The notes: generated by a model not told the origin, from the letters alone. A stretch of 64,000 nt of DNA from Bradyrhizobium tropiciagri (GCF_018130505.1 NZ_JAFCKH010000010.1:62001-126000); one strand, 5' to 3'; shown: positions 43,863 to 52,740, counted from the first letter of the stretch. Made by a program: numbers and translations.

Positions 43863-44657
43863 ATGAGCGACAATCAGATGGTCCTTCAATCCCTCGAGCA
43901 GGGCCTGCTCACCATCACGATGAACCGGCCCGAGCGGCGCAACGCGCTCAACCCCGACATGACGCAGGGCCTCGTCGAGGCGGCGCGGCGCGCCGAGAGC
44001 GATCCCGAGGTGCGCGCGGTGCTGATCCGCGGCGCCGGCGGCACCTTCTGCGTCGGCGGCGACGTCAAGTCGATGGCAGCCGGCCGCGCACCGCTGCCGT
44101 TCGAAACCAAGATGGCGAATCTGCGCCGCGGCATGGAGGTCTCGCGCATCCTGCACACCATGCCCAAGCCCGTGGTGGCGCAGCTCGATGGCGCCGCGGC
44201 CGGTGCAGGCCTGTCGATCGCACTGTCCTGCGACCTGCGCGTCGCCAGCGCCTCCTGCAAGATCACCACCGCCTTCGCCAAGGTCGGCTTCTCCGGCGAT
44301 TACGGCGGCACCTATTTCCTCACCAAGATGCTCGGCAGCGCCAAGGCGCGCGAGCTCTATCTGATGTCGCCGGTGCTGTCGGCGCAGGAGGCCTACAATC
44401 TCGGCATGGTCTCCAAGGTGGTGCCGGATGCCGATATCGAGGCCGAGGCGCTGGAGCTGGCGCGCTCGCTGGCGCAGGGCCCGTCGGTCGCGCTCGGCTA
44501 CATCAAGCGCAATATCAACAATGCCGAGACCATGACGCTGGAAGCCTGCTTCGACGGCGAGGCGATCCATCACTCCCGCGCCGGCGAGACCGCCGACCAC
44601 AAGGAAGCGGCCAAAGCGTTCGTCGAGAAGCGCAAGCCCACCTTCCAGGGGCAGTAG
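43863..44657 (+). CDS. Enoyl-CoA hydratase/isomerase family protein (first)
   Basis: 264 residues. Crotonase fold: TMNRPERRNALNPDM, first oxyanion-hole block GAGGTFCVGGDVKSM, second block LDGAAAGAGLSIALSCDLRV, and the distal KVGFSGDYGGTYFLTKMLG. The usual catalytic Glu pair is not both present: one position reads GDYGG, so the reaction could be hydration, isomerisation or a retro-Claisen cleavage. Second gene of a rightward unit; the VOC gene starts 3 bp after the stop. Confidence 0.92.
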   Translation: MSDNQMVLQSLEQGLLTITMNRPERRNALNPDMTQGLVEAARRAESDPEVRAVLIRGAGGTFCVGGDVKSMAAGRAPLPFETKMANLRRGMEVSRILHTMPKPVVAQLDGAAAGAGLSIALSCDLRVASASCKITTAFAKVGFSGDYGGTYFLTKMLGSAKARELYLMSPVLSAQEAYNLGMVSKVVPDADIEAEALELARSLAQGPSVALGYIKRNINNAETMTLEACFDGEAIHHSRAGETADHKEAAKAFVEKRKPTFQGQ

Positions 44658-44660
44658 GCG

Positions 44661-45416
44661 ATGGCCGCCTATATGAGGCTGCGGCAGATCTGCCTGGTGG
44701 CGCCGCAGCTTGCACCCGTGATCGCGGATATTTCCGCGATCATGGGCCTCGACGTCTGCTACCGCGACGGCAACGTCGCCAAATACGGCCTCGAGAACGC
44801 GCTGATGCCGGTCGACACCATCCTGCTGGAGGTGGTCGCGCCGTTCGAGCCGGGGCCGGGCACGGCGGCCGGCCGCTTCATCGAGAAGACCGGCGGCCGC
44901 GGCGGCTACATGGCGATCTTCTGCTGCGAGGACCCGGACGCGCGCGGCGCCAGGGCCAATGCGATGGGCGTGCGCACCGCCAATGTGATCACGCACGCGC
45001 CGTATCACGGCGTGCAGCTGCACCCGCGCGACTGCCGCGCCGCTTTCATCGAGTTCAACCACACGGACGGCAGCGACGATGTGCTCGGCCCGTATCCGCC
45101 CGCCGGCCCGGACTGGCAGAAGTCGATCCGCAAGGACACGACGCTGGCGCTGACCGAAGTCGAGATGCAGAGCGAGGCGCCGCAAGCGCTGGCGGAGCAC
45201 TGGGGCAGGATCATCGGCATTCCCGCCGACGGCACGATTGTGAAGCTGCCGAACGCTACGTTCCGCTTCGTGCAGGGCGACGCCGAGATCATGACCGGAC
45301 TGACGTTCAAGGTCGCCGACAAGGCGAAGGTGCTGGACGCGGCGAAGGCCAGAGGCTGCACCGTGTCAGGCGATGAGTTCTTCTTGTGCGGTGTGAAGTT
45401 CCGCCTGACGGCGTAA
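44661..45416 (+). CDS. VOC (glyoxalase-like) family protein
   Basis: 251 residues. Two beta-alpha-beta-beta-beta modules: the first begins MRLRQICLVAPQLAPVIADI, with DTILLEVVAPF and YMAIFCCEDP, the second has VEMQSEAPQALAEHWGRIIG and ATFRFVQGDAEIM. Members include dioxygenases, epimerases and isomerases acting on CoA or aromatic compounds. Metal ligands cannot be assigned with certainty from sequence alone. It starts 3 bp after the hydratase stop, so it acts with it. Confidence 0.85.
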   Translation: MAAYMRLRQICLVAPQLAPVIADISAIMGLDVCYRDGNVAKYGLENALMPVDTILLEVVAPFEPGPGTAAGRFIEKTGGRGGYMAIFCCEDPDARGARANAMGVRTANVITHAPYHGVQLHPRDCRAAFIEFNHTDGSDDVLGPYPPAGPDWQKSIRKDTTLALTEVEMQSEAPQALAEHWGRIIGIPADGTIVKLPNATFRFVQGDAEIMTGLTFKVADKAKVLDAAKARGCTVSGDEFFLCGVKFRLTA

Positions 45417-45420
45417 GACC

Positions 45421-45530
45421 CGTAGCCCGGATGCAGACCCGTAGCCCGGATGCAGCGAAGCGAAATCCGGGACCGCACTCTCCGCGGCGAGACCGCCCCC
45501 GGATTGCGCTTCGCTCCATCCGGGCTACGC
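45421..45530. repeat. Palindromic repeat, GTAGCCCGGATG type with duplicated left arm
   Basis: GTAGCCCGGATGCAG occurs twice in tandem (45422-45436 and 45441-45455), then AGCGAAATCCGGGACC, and the right arm CCATCCGGGCTACG. Lies in the convergent gap next to the second repeat. Confidence 0.8.
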
Positions 45531-45544
45531 CGCTGTCTCCCCAG

Positions 45545-45664
45545 CGTCGTCCCGGCGAAAGCCGGGACCCATTACCACTGAACGTGGTTGAAGGAGCGAG
45601 CAAACTCCGCTTGTGCCCCTTCCGCGGGCCGCGGCGTATAGGTCCCGGCCTTCGCCGGGACGAC
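45545..45664. repeat. Palindromic repeat, GTCGTCCCGGC type
   Basis: CGTCGTCCCGGCGAAAGCCG on the left, CGGCCTTCGCCGGGACGAC on the right, GGGACCCATTACC inside. Same family as 6841-6982, again in a convergent gap. Confidence 0.8.
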
Positions 45665-45689
45665 CCGCAGAGCGTGCCGTCTTCGCGCC

Positions 45690-46490
45690 CTACCGCCCCT
45701 TGAAGTTCGCCACCCGCCGCTCGGCGGTGGCCTTGACGCCTTCCTTGAAGTCTTCCGTCGCGCGCAGCTTGGTCTGCTCGGCGAGCTCGTGGTTGGTCGC
45801 GGCGAGGACGCGGTCGGCGAGGCCGGCGCGCATGGTGGCGCGGGTCGAGACCAGGCCGAGCGGCGAGCATTCGGCGATCTCCTGCGCGAGCTTCATCGCG
45901 GCATCGCGCACCTGATCCTGCGGCACCAGCACGTTGGCGAGACCCCAGCGATAGGCCTCTTCGCCGGTGACGCGGCGGCTGGTGTAGAACATCAGCTCGG
46001 CGTTGTTCTTGCCGATCAGCTCCGGCAGCGTCGCGGTGAGGCCGAAGCCTGGATGGAAGCCGAGCTTGGTGAAGTTCGCCGAGAAGCGTGCCTCGGGGCA
46101 GGCGACGCGGAAGTCGGCCGAGACGGCAAGGCCGAAACCGCCGCCGATCGCGGCGCCGTGGATCGCCGCGACGATCGGCTTCTTGTTGCGGAAGATGCGC
46201 ACCGCCTGAACATAGAGATGGTTGATCGGCAGGTTGGAAGCCGGATCGCTCTTGGCGCGCTCCTCCTGCTCCTGGCGGGCCGGATCGCCGAAATTGGCGC
46301 CGGCGCAGAACGCCTTGCCCTGCGCGGCGAGCACCGACGCGCGGATCTCGATATTGTTGTCGAACTCCTCCAGCGCGTCGGCGATCTGGTTGATCAGCGC
46401 GACGTCGAAGAAATTCAGCGGCGGCTTGCGGATCTCGATCAGGCCGACATGGCCGTGGGTCTCGACGCCGATATCCGTGTATTTGGTCAT
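45690..46490 (-). CDS. Enoyl-CoA hydratase/isomerase family protein (second)
   Basis: 266 residues, AGGAT before the ATG. Crotonase blocks: LIEIRKPPLNFFDVALINQI, GKAFCAGANFGDPARQEQEE, GAAIGGGFGLAVSADFRVAC, and FTKLGFHPGFGLTATLPELI. The insertion after the first oxyanion block (residues about 70-85) is longer than usual. Third gene of the leftward unit after two acyl-CoA dehydrogenases (36 bp gap). Expected to hydrate the enoyl-CoA that the dehydrogenases make. Confidence 0.93.
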   Translation of the reverse strand: MTKYTDIGVETHGHVGLIEIRKPPLNFFDVALINQIADALEEFDNNIEIRASVLAAQGKAFCAGANFGDPARQEQEERAKSDPASNLPINHLYVQAVRIFRNKKPIVAAIHGAAIGGGFGLAVSADFRVACPEARFSANFTKLGFHPGFGLTATLPELIGKNNAELMFYTSRRVTGEEAYRWGLANVLVPQDQVRDAAMKLAQEIAECSPLGLVSTRATMRAGLADRVLAATNHELAEQTKLRATEDFKEGVKATAERRVANFKGR

Positions 46491-46526
46491 GATCTATCCT
46501 CGTTGAATTGGTGCAGGTCCGCGCGG

Positions 46527-47687
46527 TCAGCGCAGACCGAGTCCGCGGGCGATGATGCCGCGCAGCACCTCGGTGGTGCCGCCCTGGATCGTCAGCTTGG
46601 GCGCGGTCTTGATGGCGAAATCGAGTTGCTTCTCCAGCGTCTCGCGATTGGTCGCGGTCTCCTCGACGAACGCCGCGAGATCGCGCACGCGGTGTGGCAG
46701 CTGTTGCTCCCACACCGTGCCGATGTCCTTGACGATCGAGGCTTCCACCACCGGCTCCTTGCCGGCCTGCAGCATGCCGGCGACCGACACCGACATGCGG
46801 CGCATGGTGTGGACCTGCGCCACCAGCCGGCCGATGCCTTCGGCCGAGCGGGTGTCCGGGTTCTTGCCGACCGCGCGCACCAGCTCGGTCAGCACGTAAT
46901 AGGTCTCGAGGAAGCGCTCGGGGCCGCTGCGCTCATAGGCGAGCTCCGATGTCGCTTGCTTCCAGGCGCCGTCGACTTCGCCGAGCACGTGATCGTCGGG
47001 CACGAAATAGTCGGTGAAGACGACCTCGTTGAACTCGAACTGGCCGGTGATCTGGCCGATCGGATTCACCTGGATGCCCGGCTGCTTCATCTTGACCAGG
47101 AACTGGGTCAGGCCGTGGCGGCGGTTTTCCTTGGTCGGCGGCGAGGTGCGGAAGATCGCGATCATGTAGTCGGCGATGTGCGCCGATGAGGTCCAGATCT
47201 TGGTGCCGTTGATCAGATAGCCGCCGTCGGTCTTGGTCGCGCGCGTCTTTGCTGCGAACAGATCCGAGCCGGAGTTCGGTTCGCTCATGCCGATCGCAAA
47301 GCAGACCTCGCCGCGGCAGATGCGCGGCAGGATGTCCATCTTGATGTGCTCGGGCGCGTATTTCAAAAGCACCGGCCCGCTCTGGCGGTCAGCGACGAAG
47401 AAGCGGCGGGTCGGCGCGTTCGCCACCCGCATTTCTTCAGTCACCACGTAGCGCTCGAGGAACGAGCGCTCCTGGCCGCCATATTTCTTGGGCCAGGTCA
47501 TGCCGAGCCAGCCCTTGGCGCCGACGCGGCGGGAGAATTCCGGCGCGTCGTTGTCTTCGCGGTTCGGCGCGTAGGGATCGAAGGTGCCGGCGGCGATCTC
47601 CTCGGCGAGGAACGCGCGCACCTCTTTGCGAAGCTGCTCGCATTTTTCCGGCAGGCGGATCGGATCGAAACGAAGGGCTGCAGTCAT
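46527..47687 (-). CDS. Acyl-CoA dehydrogenase, catalytic-type subunit
   Basis: 386 residues. Family elements: GWLGMTWPKKYGGQERSFLE, FAIGMSEPNSGSDLFAAKTR (FAD/substrate loop), WTSSAHIADYMIAIFRT, and the C-terminal GGTTEVLRGIIARGLGLR. FAD-dependent alpha,beta-dehydrogenation of an acyl-CoA. It lies 21 bp after a second, shorter acyl-CoA dehydrogenase gene; such adjacent pairs in actinobacteria and proteobacteria form heterotetramers that oxidise bulky alicyclic or steroid side-chain CoA esters. That pairing is inferred here. Confidence 0.94.
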   Translation of the reverse strand: MTAALRFDPIRLPEKCEQLRKEVRAFLAEEIAAGTFDPYAPNREDNDAPEFSRRVGAKGWLGMTWPKKYGGQERSFLERYVVTEEMRVANAPTRRFFVADRQSGPVLLKYAPEHIKMDILPRICRGEVCFAIGMSEPNSGSDLFAAKTRATKTDGGYLINGTKIWTSSAHIADYMIAIFRTSPPTKENRRHGLTQFLVKMKQPGIQVNPIGQITGQFEFNEVVFTDYFVPDDHVLGEVDGAWKQATSELAYERSGPERFLETYYVLTELVRAVGKNPDTRSAEGIGRLVAQVHTMRRMSVSVAGMLQAGKEPVVEASIVKDIGTVWEQQLPHRVRDLAAFVEETATNRETLEKQLDFAIKTAPKLTIQGGTTEVLRGIIARGLGLR

Positions 47688-47708
47688 GATGTCTTCTCTA
47701 TCCTGATC

Positions 47709-48776
47709 TCAGCGCGAAGCCACCAGCGGCCACAATTCGTCGGCGCCCCTGATAGCGACGAGCTTGCCGAGCTCGACCGCCCAATGGCTCTCCGAGCCGA
47801 AATCGTCGCGCCACGCCAGCGCCCGCAGCGAGTAGCGGTGCAGGATGTGCTCGATGGTGAAGCCGATCGCGCCGTGCACCTGATGCGCGATGGCGCTGCC
47901 CTTCTCGGCCGCTTCAGAGCAGCGGATCTTGGCCGAGGCGGCTTCGAGGAACACCGCGTCAGTATCCAGCGATTTGGCGCTGACGATGCTGTCGGCCGCC
48001 GAGGTCGCGGCAGCCAGTGCGGCGGCGGATTCGCCGGCGAGGCGGGCGAGGTTGTGCTGCACCGCCTGGAATTTCGAGATCTTCTTCTCGAAGGCGACGC
48101 GCTCGTTGGAATAGCGCACGGAGATATCGAGCATCGATTCCAGCGCGCCCGCGATCTGCAGCGAACGCACGACGCCGCCCATCAGCATCAGCGTGGTCTG
48201 ATTAAAACCCTTCGACGCCGGCTTGATCGAAACCGGCTGAACCTTGTCGAGCGTGACGGTATCGCTGTGATCACCGCCGAGCCCGGTGCCGGATTCGATC
48301 CGGCACTTCGCGGCATCGACCAGCGCGATCGAGACACCGTCCTTGCCATCAGCCAGCACCGCGAAATGCTTGGCGTCTTTCGCGAACGGCACGCCGCGGG
48401 CGCGGCCGGAAAGCGAGCCGTCGGCGGCCAGCGTGACGCGGTCTTTCGGAGAGGCCGGCACCACGGTCATCTCGCCTTCGGGGGAGGCGATCTTGCCCTG
48501 CGTCAGCAGCCAGCCCGCCAGCATTGTTTCGGCCAGCGGAACAGCGATCGCATGGCGGCCGGCGACGTTGAGAACGGCAAAACCTTCGGCGAGGCTGGCG
48601 CCGGAACCGCCGAGATCGTCGGGCACCCAGGACAGCGGCAGGCCGGCTTCGGTCAGCGCCTGCCACAACGGCGCTTTCCACGCGCCCTGCTTGTCGTGAT
48701 TGATGGTCTGGGCATCCGCGAGATCGGCGAAAATCTTTTCCGCGGTCTCGGCGACGATGTTCTCACTCTCCGCCAC
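47709..48776 (-). CDS. Acyl-CoA dehydrogenase, second (short) subunit
   Basis: 355 residues from GTG 48776, preceded by GAGGAAC; longer in-frame starts do not look coding. N-terminal domain: LSWVPDDLGGSGASLAEGFA. The C-terminal domain has VAFEKKISKFQAVQHNLARL and HQVHGAIGFTIEHILHRYSL. The middle beta domain is shortened: the usual SEP..GSD loop is replaced by PASPKDRVTLAADGSLSGRA. It therefore probably supports the full-length partner encoded next. First gene of the leftward three-gene unit. Confidence 0.92.
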   Translation of the reverse strand: MAESENIVAETAEKIFADLADAQTINHDKQGAWKAPLWQALTEAGLPLSWVPDDLGGSGASLAEGFAVLNVAGRHAIAVPLAETMLAGWLLTQGKIASPEGEMTVVPASPKDRVTLAADGSLSGRARGVPFAKDAKHFAVLADGKDGVSIALVDAAKCRIESGTGLGGDHSDTVTLDKVQPVSIKPASKGFNQTTLMLMGGVVRSLQIAGALESMLDISVRYSNERVAFEKKISKFQAVQHNLARLAGESAAALAAATSAADSIVSAKSLDTDAVFLEAASAKIRCSEAAEKGSAIAHQVHGAIGFTIEHILHRYSLRALAWRDDFGSESHWAVELGKLVAIRGADELWPLVASR

Positions 48777-49030
48777 AGCGTTCCTCGTATTGGATTTGCG
48801 CAAGGTCCGTTCGGCGAACCCCGCTTGCGGTGTTGTCTTTGCGCTCAATGATGAGGAAAAGCCATAGCCGTGACAAGCACTGCCCGCAGGGCCACTTGCG
48901 CTGATGGCATGCGGTCGGCCATGCGAAGAATTAATTCCGCAGTGCGGATTTCGCAGATTTTCACGGAGGTGGCTGCGCGATATGGTATGCCACCAAAATT
49001 CATCTGGCTCACAACAACAAGGAAACGCAG

Positions 49031-49813
49031 ATGTCGAAGGAAGGTTTGTGCGCGATCGTGACGGGGTCGGCATCGGGGCTCGGTGCCGCCACCGCGCAAA
49101 TCCTCGCCACCGAGGGCGCGCGCATCATCATCAACTATTCCAACAGCAAGGCGGAAGCCGAGGCGACCGCCGAGCTCTGCCGCAAACAGGGCGCCGAGGT
49201 GCTCGTGGTGCAGGGCGACGTCTCGCGCGATGAGGACTGCAAGAAGATCGCGGCCGCCGCACAGGGCTGGGGCCGCGTCGACGTGCTCATCAACAATGCC
49301 GGCACCACCAAGCATGTGCCGCATCACGACATGGATGGTCTCACCGCGGAGGATTTCCAGCGCATCTATGCCGTCAACACCATCGGCCCGTTCCAGATGG
49401 TCCGCGCCGCGCGGTCGCTGCTCGAAGCCGGCGCGAAGGCCTCGGGCCGGCCGTCGGCGGTGGTCAACGTATCTTCGGTCGCCGGCATTTCCGGAGGCGG
49501 CTCGTCGGTCGCCTATGCCGCGAGCAAAGGCGCGCTCAACACCATGACGCAGTCGCTGGCTCGCGCGCTGGCGCCGCTGATCCGCGTCAACACAGTCTGC
49601 CCTGGCTATATCGACACGCCGTGGTTCACCAAGGGCCGTGGCGAAGCCGGCGCCAAGCAGGTGCGCGATGCGGTGGTGGCGCGGGTGCCGCTCAAGGTCG
49701 CCTCGACCGCGGAAGACATTGCCAATCTGGTCTGCTTCCTGGCGAGCCCGGCGTCGAGCAACATGACCGGCGAGTTCGTCCGCATGGACGCCGGCATGCA
49801 TCTGATTCAGTGA
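49031..49813 (+). CDS. Short-chain dehydrogenase/reductase (SDR), FabG-like
   Basis: 260 residues. Cofactor motif TGSASGLG (11-18), NNAG in VLINNAGTTKHVP, catalytic Ser in NVSSVAGISGGGSS and Y-x-x-x-K in YAASKGALNT. Downstream, CPGYIDTPWFTKGRG is the usual substrate-loop region. Classical SDR oxidising or reducing a hydroxyl/keto group with NAD(P)(H), perhaps the 3-hydroxyacyl-CoA from the neighbouring pathway. Divergent from the dehydrogenase unit, whose regulation it may share. Confidence 0.93.
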   Translation: MSKEGLCAIVTGSASGLGAATAQILATEGARIIINYSNSKAEAEATAELCRKQGAEVLVVQGDVSRDEDCKKIAAAAQGWGRVDVLINNAGTTKHVPHHDMDGLTAEDFQRIYAVNTIGPFQMVRAARSLLEAGAKASGRPSAVVNVSSVAGISGGGSSVAYAASKGALNTMTQSLARALAPLIRVNTVCPGYIDTPWFTKGRGEAGAKQVRDAVVARVPLKVASTAEDIANLVCFLASPASSNMTGEFVRMDAGMHLIQ

Positions 49814-49841
49814 ATTGAAGTACCGCCATTAAACTGAAGCA

Positions 49842-49922
49842 CCGTCATTCCGGGGCGATGCGTAGCATCGAACCCGGAATCTCGAGATTCCGGGTTCTCG
49901 CTTCGCGAGCCCCGGAATGACG
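49842..49922. repeat. Palindromic repeat, CCGTCATTCCGGGG type
   Basis: CCGTCATTCCGGGGCGATGC is matched by CGAGCCCCGGAATGACGG; an inner pair CCCGGAATCTCGAGATTCCG forms a perfect palindrome. Convergent gap between the SDR and GlsB-type genes. Confidence 0.82.
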
Positions 49923-49932
49923 GCGAATGCTG

Positions 49933-50211
49933 TTATTTATTGCCTAGGTCTGGAATCACCCGCGCGGCGACCAGCCGGTTCCAGATGAACAGCACCACCA
50001 GCGCGCCGATCGTGGCGGTAATGAAGCCGGCGCCCTGGTCCGGGCTGTAATGCCCGATCGCCTGGCCGATCCAGGTCGCGAGGAACGCGCCGGCGATCCC
50101 GAGCACGGTGGTCAGGATGAACCCGCTCGGATTGTTCGGCCCCGGCGACAGGAAGCGCGCGATGATCCCCGCGACGAAGCCGACGATGATGATCCAGATG
50201 ATGCCGCCCAT
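49933..50211 (-). CDS. GlsB/YeaQ/YmgE family small membrane protein
   Basis: 92 residues with three hydrophobic segments: IIWIIIVGFVAGIIARFLSP, then ILTTVLGIAGAFLATWIG, then FITATIGALVVLFIWNRLVA. The glycine-containing first segment and the PGPNNPSG loop are typical of the transglycosylase-associated protein family. Members are stress-induced inner-membrane proteins of unknown mechanism. Separate from the YidB-type gene by 31 bp and in the same direction, so probably one operon. Confidence 0.9.
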   Translation of the reverse strand: MGGIIWIIIVGFVAGIIARFLSPGPNNPSGFILTTVLGIAGAFLATWIGQAIGHYSPDQGAGFITATIGALVVLFIWNRLVAARVIPDLGNK

Positions 50212-50242
50212 GTTGATCGACCTCCGATAAAATCAGGCGGCG

Positions 50243-50854
50243 TTACAGCCGGCCGTTCAGCTCGTCGCCGCTCGGCAGCCGTCCGTCCGGTGTCAGGTGA
50301 TTGACCACGTCGGGCAGATACTGGCTGAGGCCCTGCAGCAAATCGTCGCGTGACAAGCCGCTCTGCGAGGACAGCGAGTTGATCTGGTCGGCGCCGAGCG
50401 CGTTGGCGAGGTCGCCGGGTTCAATCGATTTGTTGGGGCCGTTGCTGACCCAGGAATTGGCCGCGTCACCTTGGCCCTTGTCCTGCATCTGCTTCAGCAG
50501 GTCGCCGAGGCCGCCGCTCAGCACGGTGCCGGCCGCGCCGCCTGCAAGCAGGCCGCCCAGTCCGCCCTTGAGCAGATCGGAGAGTCCGCCGCCGCCAGCT
50601 CCGCCGGGCAGGCCCGCGGTGACGTTGCCGGGCAGCGGCGGCGCCTGCGTCGGCCGCGGCGCAGGGGCGGGCGCCGCTTCAGTCGGCTGCTGGCCGCTGC
50701 CGCCGAAATGCTTGACGGCCTTCCAGGCGAGCAGCGCCAGGATCGCCATCGTCATCGGCGACATGCCGCCGCTCGAGCTGTCGGATTGTGAGCTCGGCGT
50801 GCTTGAACCGCGCGGGCCGTTCTGCATGCCGTTGAGTACGTCGAGTAGACCCAT
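50243..50854 (-). CDS. YidB family (DUF937) protein
   Basis: 203 residues from ATG 50854 (MGLLDVLNGMQNGPRG), the standard YidB N-terminus. A short hydrophobic helix MTMAILALLAWKAVKHFGG is followed by a Pro/Ala and Gly-rich linker. The C-terminal domain has SDLLKGGLGGLLAGGAAG, WVSNGPNKSIEPGDLANALG, and QSGLSRDDLLQGLSQYLPDV. Function unknown; possibly a stress protein expressed with the GlsB-type gene downstream. Confidence 0.88.
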   Translation of the reverse strand: MGLLDVLNGMQNGPRGSSTPSSQSDSSSGGMSPMTMAILALLAWKAVKHFGGSGQQPTEAAPAPAPRPTQAPPLPGNVTAGLPGGAGGGGLSDLLKGGLGGLLAGGAAGTVLSGGLGDLLKQMQDKGQGDAANSWVSNGPNKSIEPGDLANALGADQINSLSSQSGLSRDDLLQGLSQYLPDVVNHLTPDGRLPSGDELNGRL

Positions 50855-51005
50855 GATCGTCTCCTGCCGCAACCGTGCCCCGTTGCCAAAACATAGCTGT
50901 GGGCCATGACGGTTACAAGGCAGCGTTGCGGGCGCGACGACGGGGTCGATGGGCATCCACGACGCGGTCTGCTATCGATCGTTGGATGAACGGACGTTTG
51001 GCCAG

Positions 51006-52010
51006 ATGAACGAGAACCGGCCGATCGGCATTGCGGGTGCCGGCAGCATCGGCTGCTTCGTCGGCGGCATGCTTGCCGCCTCCGGCCGCCGCGTTGCGCT
51101 GCTGGCCCGGCCGCGCCTGGTGCAGGAAATTACCGCGGGCGGGCTCCACGTCACCAATTTCGACGGCACCGAGCAGCGGCTCGCCGCGGACAGACTGACA
51201 TTGTCGGACGATCCGTCGATTTTCAAGGACGCGCAGGTCGTGCTGGTGACGGTGAAGAGCGCCGACACCGCCGGAATGGCCGAGATGATTGCGCGCAAAG
51301 CGCCTGCTGATGCCGTCGTGGTCAGCCTGCAGAACGGCGTCGGCAATGTACCGGTGCTGCGCGCGCATCTCGCCGGCCGCAGTGTGCTCGGCGGCATGGT
51401 GCCGTTCAATGTGGTCGGGCTCGGCGGCGGCCGCTTTCACCGTTCGACCTCGGGCGACATCGTGATCGCGCAGGATGATGCTGGAACCGCGGCCCGCCTG
51501 TCGGTGCCCGGCCTTGCCATCCGCTCGACCGACAACATCGACGGCGTGCAGTGGGGCAAGCTGATCGTCAATCTCAACAATGCGCTCAACGCGCTCGCCG
51601 ACATTCCGCTGCGGCAGCAGCTCGCGCAACGCAACTGGCGGCGATTGTTCGCCGACCAGATGACCGAGGGACTGACCGCGGTGCGTGCCGAGGGCATCAA
51701 GCCGGTGTCGCCGACGCCGCTGCCGTCGAGCTGGATGCCATCGTTGCTGCGGCTGCCGGACGGGCTGTTCGAAATGCTGCTCGGCCGCACCATGAAGATC
51801 GATCCCGAAGCGCGCTCCTCGATGTGGGAGGATCTGCAGCGCGGCCGCCGCACCGAGATCGACTACCTGCAGGGCGTCATCACCGCGATCGCCGACCGCC
51901 GCGGCTTGGACGTGCCGCTTTCGCGCCGTATCATCGACCTGATCCGCAAGGCGGAAGCCGGCGGCAAGGGCTCGCCCGGACTGACGCCGGAGCAGATCCG
52001 TGGAGCGTAA
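51006..52010 (+). CDS. 2-dehydropantoate 2-reductase family protein (ApbA/PanE)
   Basis: 334 residues from ATG 51006. NADP-binding GAGSIGCFVGG (residues about 10-20); then VVLVTVKSADTAGMAEMI, QNGVGNVPVLRAHLAG and the catalytic Lys in VQWGKLIVNLNNALNALAD. The C-terminal helical domain ends with EIDYLQGVITAIADRRGLDV. Reduces ketopantoate to pantoate in coenzyme A synthesis or a related 2-ketoacid. A second pantothenate-path gene, coaX, lies 5 kb away, but the two are not linked. SD weak. Confidence 0.9.
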   Translation: MNENRPIGIAGAGSIGCFVGGMLAASGRRVALLARPRLVQEITAGGLHVTNFDGTEQRLAADRLTLSDDPSIFKDAQVVLVTVKSADTAGMAEMIARKAPADAVVVSLQNGVGNVPVLRAHLAGRSVLGGMVPFNVVGLGGGRFHRSTSGDIVIAQDDAGTAARLSVPGLAIRSTDNIDGVQWGKLIVNLNNALNALADIPLRQQLAQRNWRRLFADQMTEGLTAVRAEGIKPVSPTPLPSSWMPSLLRLPDGLFEMLLGRTMKIDPEARSSMWEDLQRGRRTEIDYLQGVITAIADRRGLDVPLSRRIIDLIRKAEAGGKGSPGLTPEQIRGA

Positions 52011-52052
52011 CGCAGCGATGACCGCGACCGTCGCGGATCGGAGGGAGTTGCC

Positions 52053-52259
52053 ATGAAACCGATTGTCATACTGGCGATGATTGCAGCGATTTGCGTAACA
52101 ACCGCGGAGGCCGCGCCGCCGACCGTCGTGCCGTCGCCGGGTTATGATGCACGTCTACAGGAACAGCGCGCAGCGATGTCGGCGAGATCGAGCGGGCAAA
52201 TGGCGCCGGTTACGCGGCCGGTCAAGCCGCACCACAAGAAGCGCTATCCGCGACACTAG
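52053..52259 (+). CDS. Small secreted basic protein
   Basis: 68 residues. A strong CGGAGGGAG lies before the ATG. Signal peptide IVILAMIAAICVTTAEA is followed by a mature peptide of about 48 residues starting APPTVVPSPGYDARLQEQRA and ending in the basic tail HHKKRYPRH. No domain is known. Periplasmic or secreted. It starts 42 bp after the reductase gene, perhaps in the same transcript. Confidence 0.7.
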   Translation: MKPIVILAMIAAICVTTAEAAPPTVVPSPGYDARLQEQRAAMSARSSGQMAPVTRPVKPHHKKRYPRH

Positions 52260-52293
52260 ATAGGTTCTCTCCGGCGCCGACCATTCACACACC

Positions 52294-52734
52294 ATGATCA
52301 GACGATTTCAGATGAGACCAGCGATCCTCGCGCTCGGCCTTTTGCTCGGCCTGTCCACGGCCGCTAACTCAGCCGACTATGCCGGCGCCATCAGTGCCTA
52401 CCGGCGCAGCCAGGGCATGCCGGTGGTGCGGCTCGATGCCAAGCTCAACGCGATGGCCTTGCAGCAGGCGCAAGCGATGTCGGCGAGCGGATCGGTCAGC
52501 CATTCCGCCGGCGGCAGTTTCTTCACGCGCATCAAGCCGCTGAAGAAGCAGCGCGCGGCGGAAAATATCGGCGCCGGTTTCATCAGCTTCGCCGAGATGC
52601 TCAAGCAGTGGGAAAATTCCGCCGGCCATCGCGAGAACCTGCTGATGCCCGGCGCCAAGCGCGTCGGCGTCGCATTCGTCGACAATGCGAAGTCGCCCTA
52701 TCGCAGGTTCTGGGCAATGCTGATCACGGATTGA
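52294..52734 (+). CDS. CAP (SCP/PR1) domain secreted protein
   Basis: 146 residues. Signal peptide (AILALGLLLGLSTAANS, cut before ADYAGA); a second ATG at 52312 is possible. CAP motifs: LDAKLNAMALQQAQAMSASG with VSHSAGG (first His), AENIGAGFIS (Glu), and WENSAGHRENLLMPGAKRVG (second His and Glu). Bacterial CAP proteins are extracytoplasmic; activity is generally unknown. It converges with the next gene, with a repeat in the gap. Confidence 0.9.
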   Translation: MIRRFQMRPAILALGLLLGLSTAANSADYAGAISAYRRSQGMPVVRLDAKLNAMALQQAQAMSASGSVSHSAGGSFFTRIKPLKKQRAAENIGAGFISFAEMLKQWENSAGHRENLLMPGAKRVGVAFVDNAKSPYRRFWAMLITD

Positions 52735-52740
52735 GCCTGC

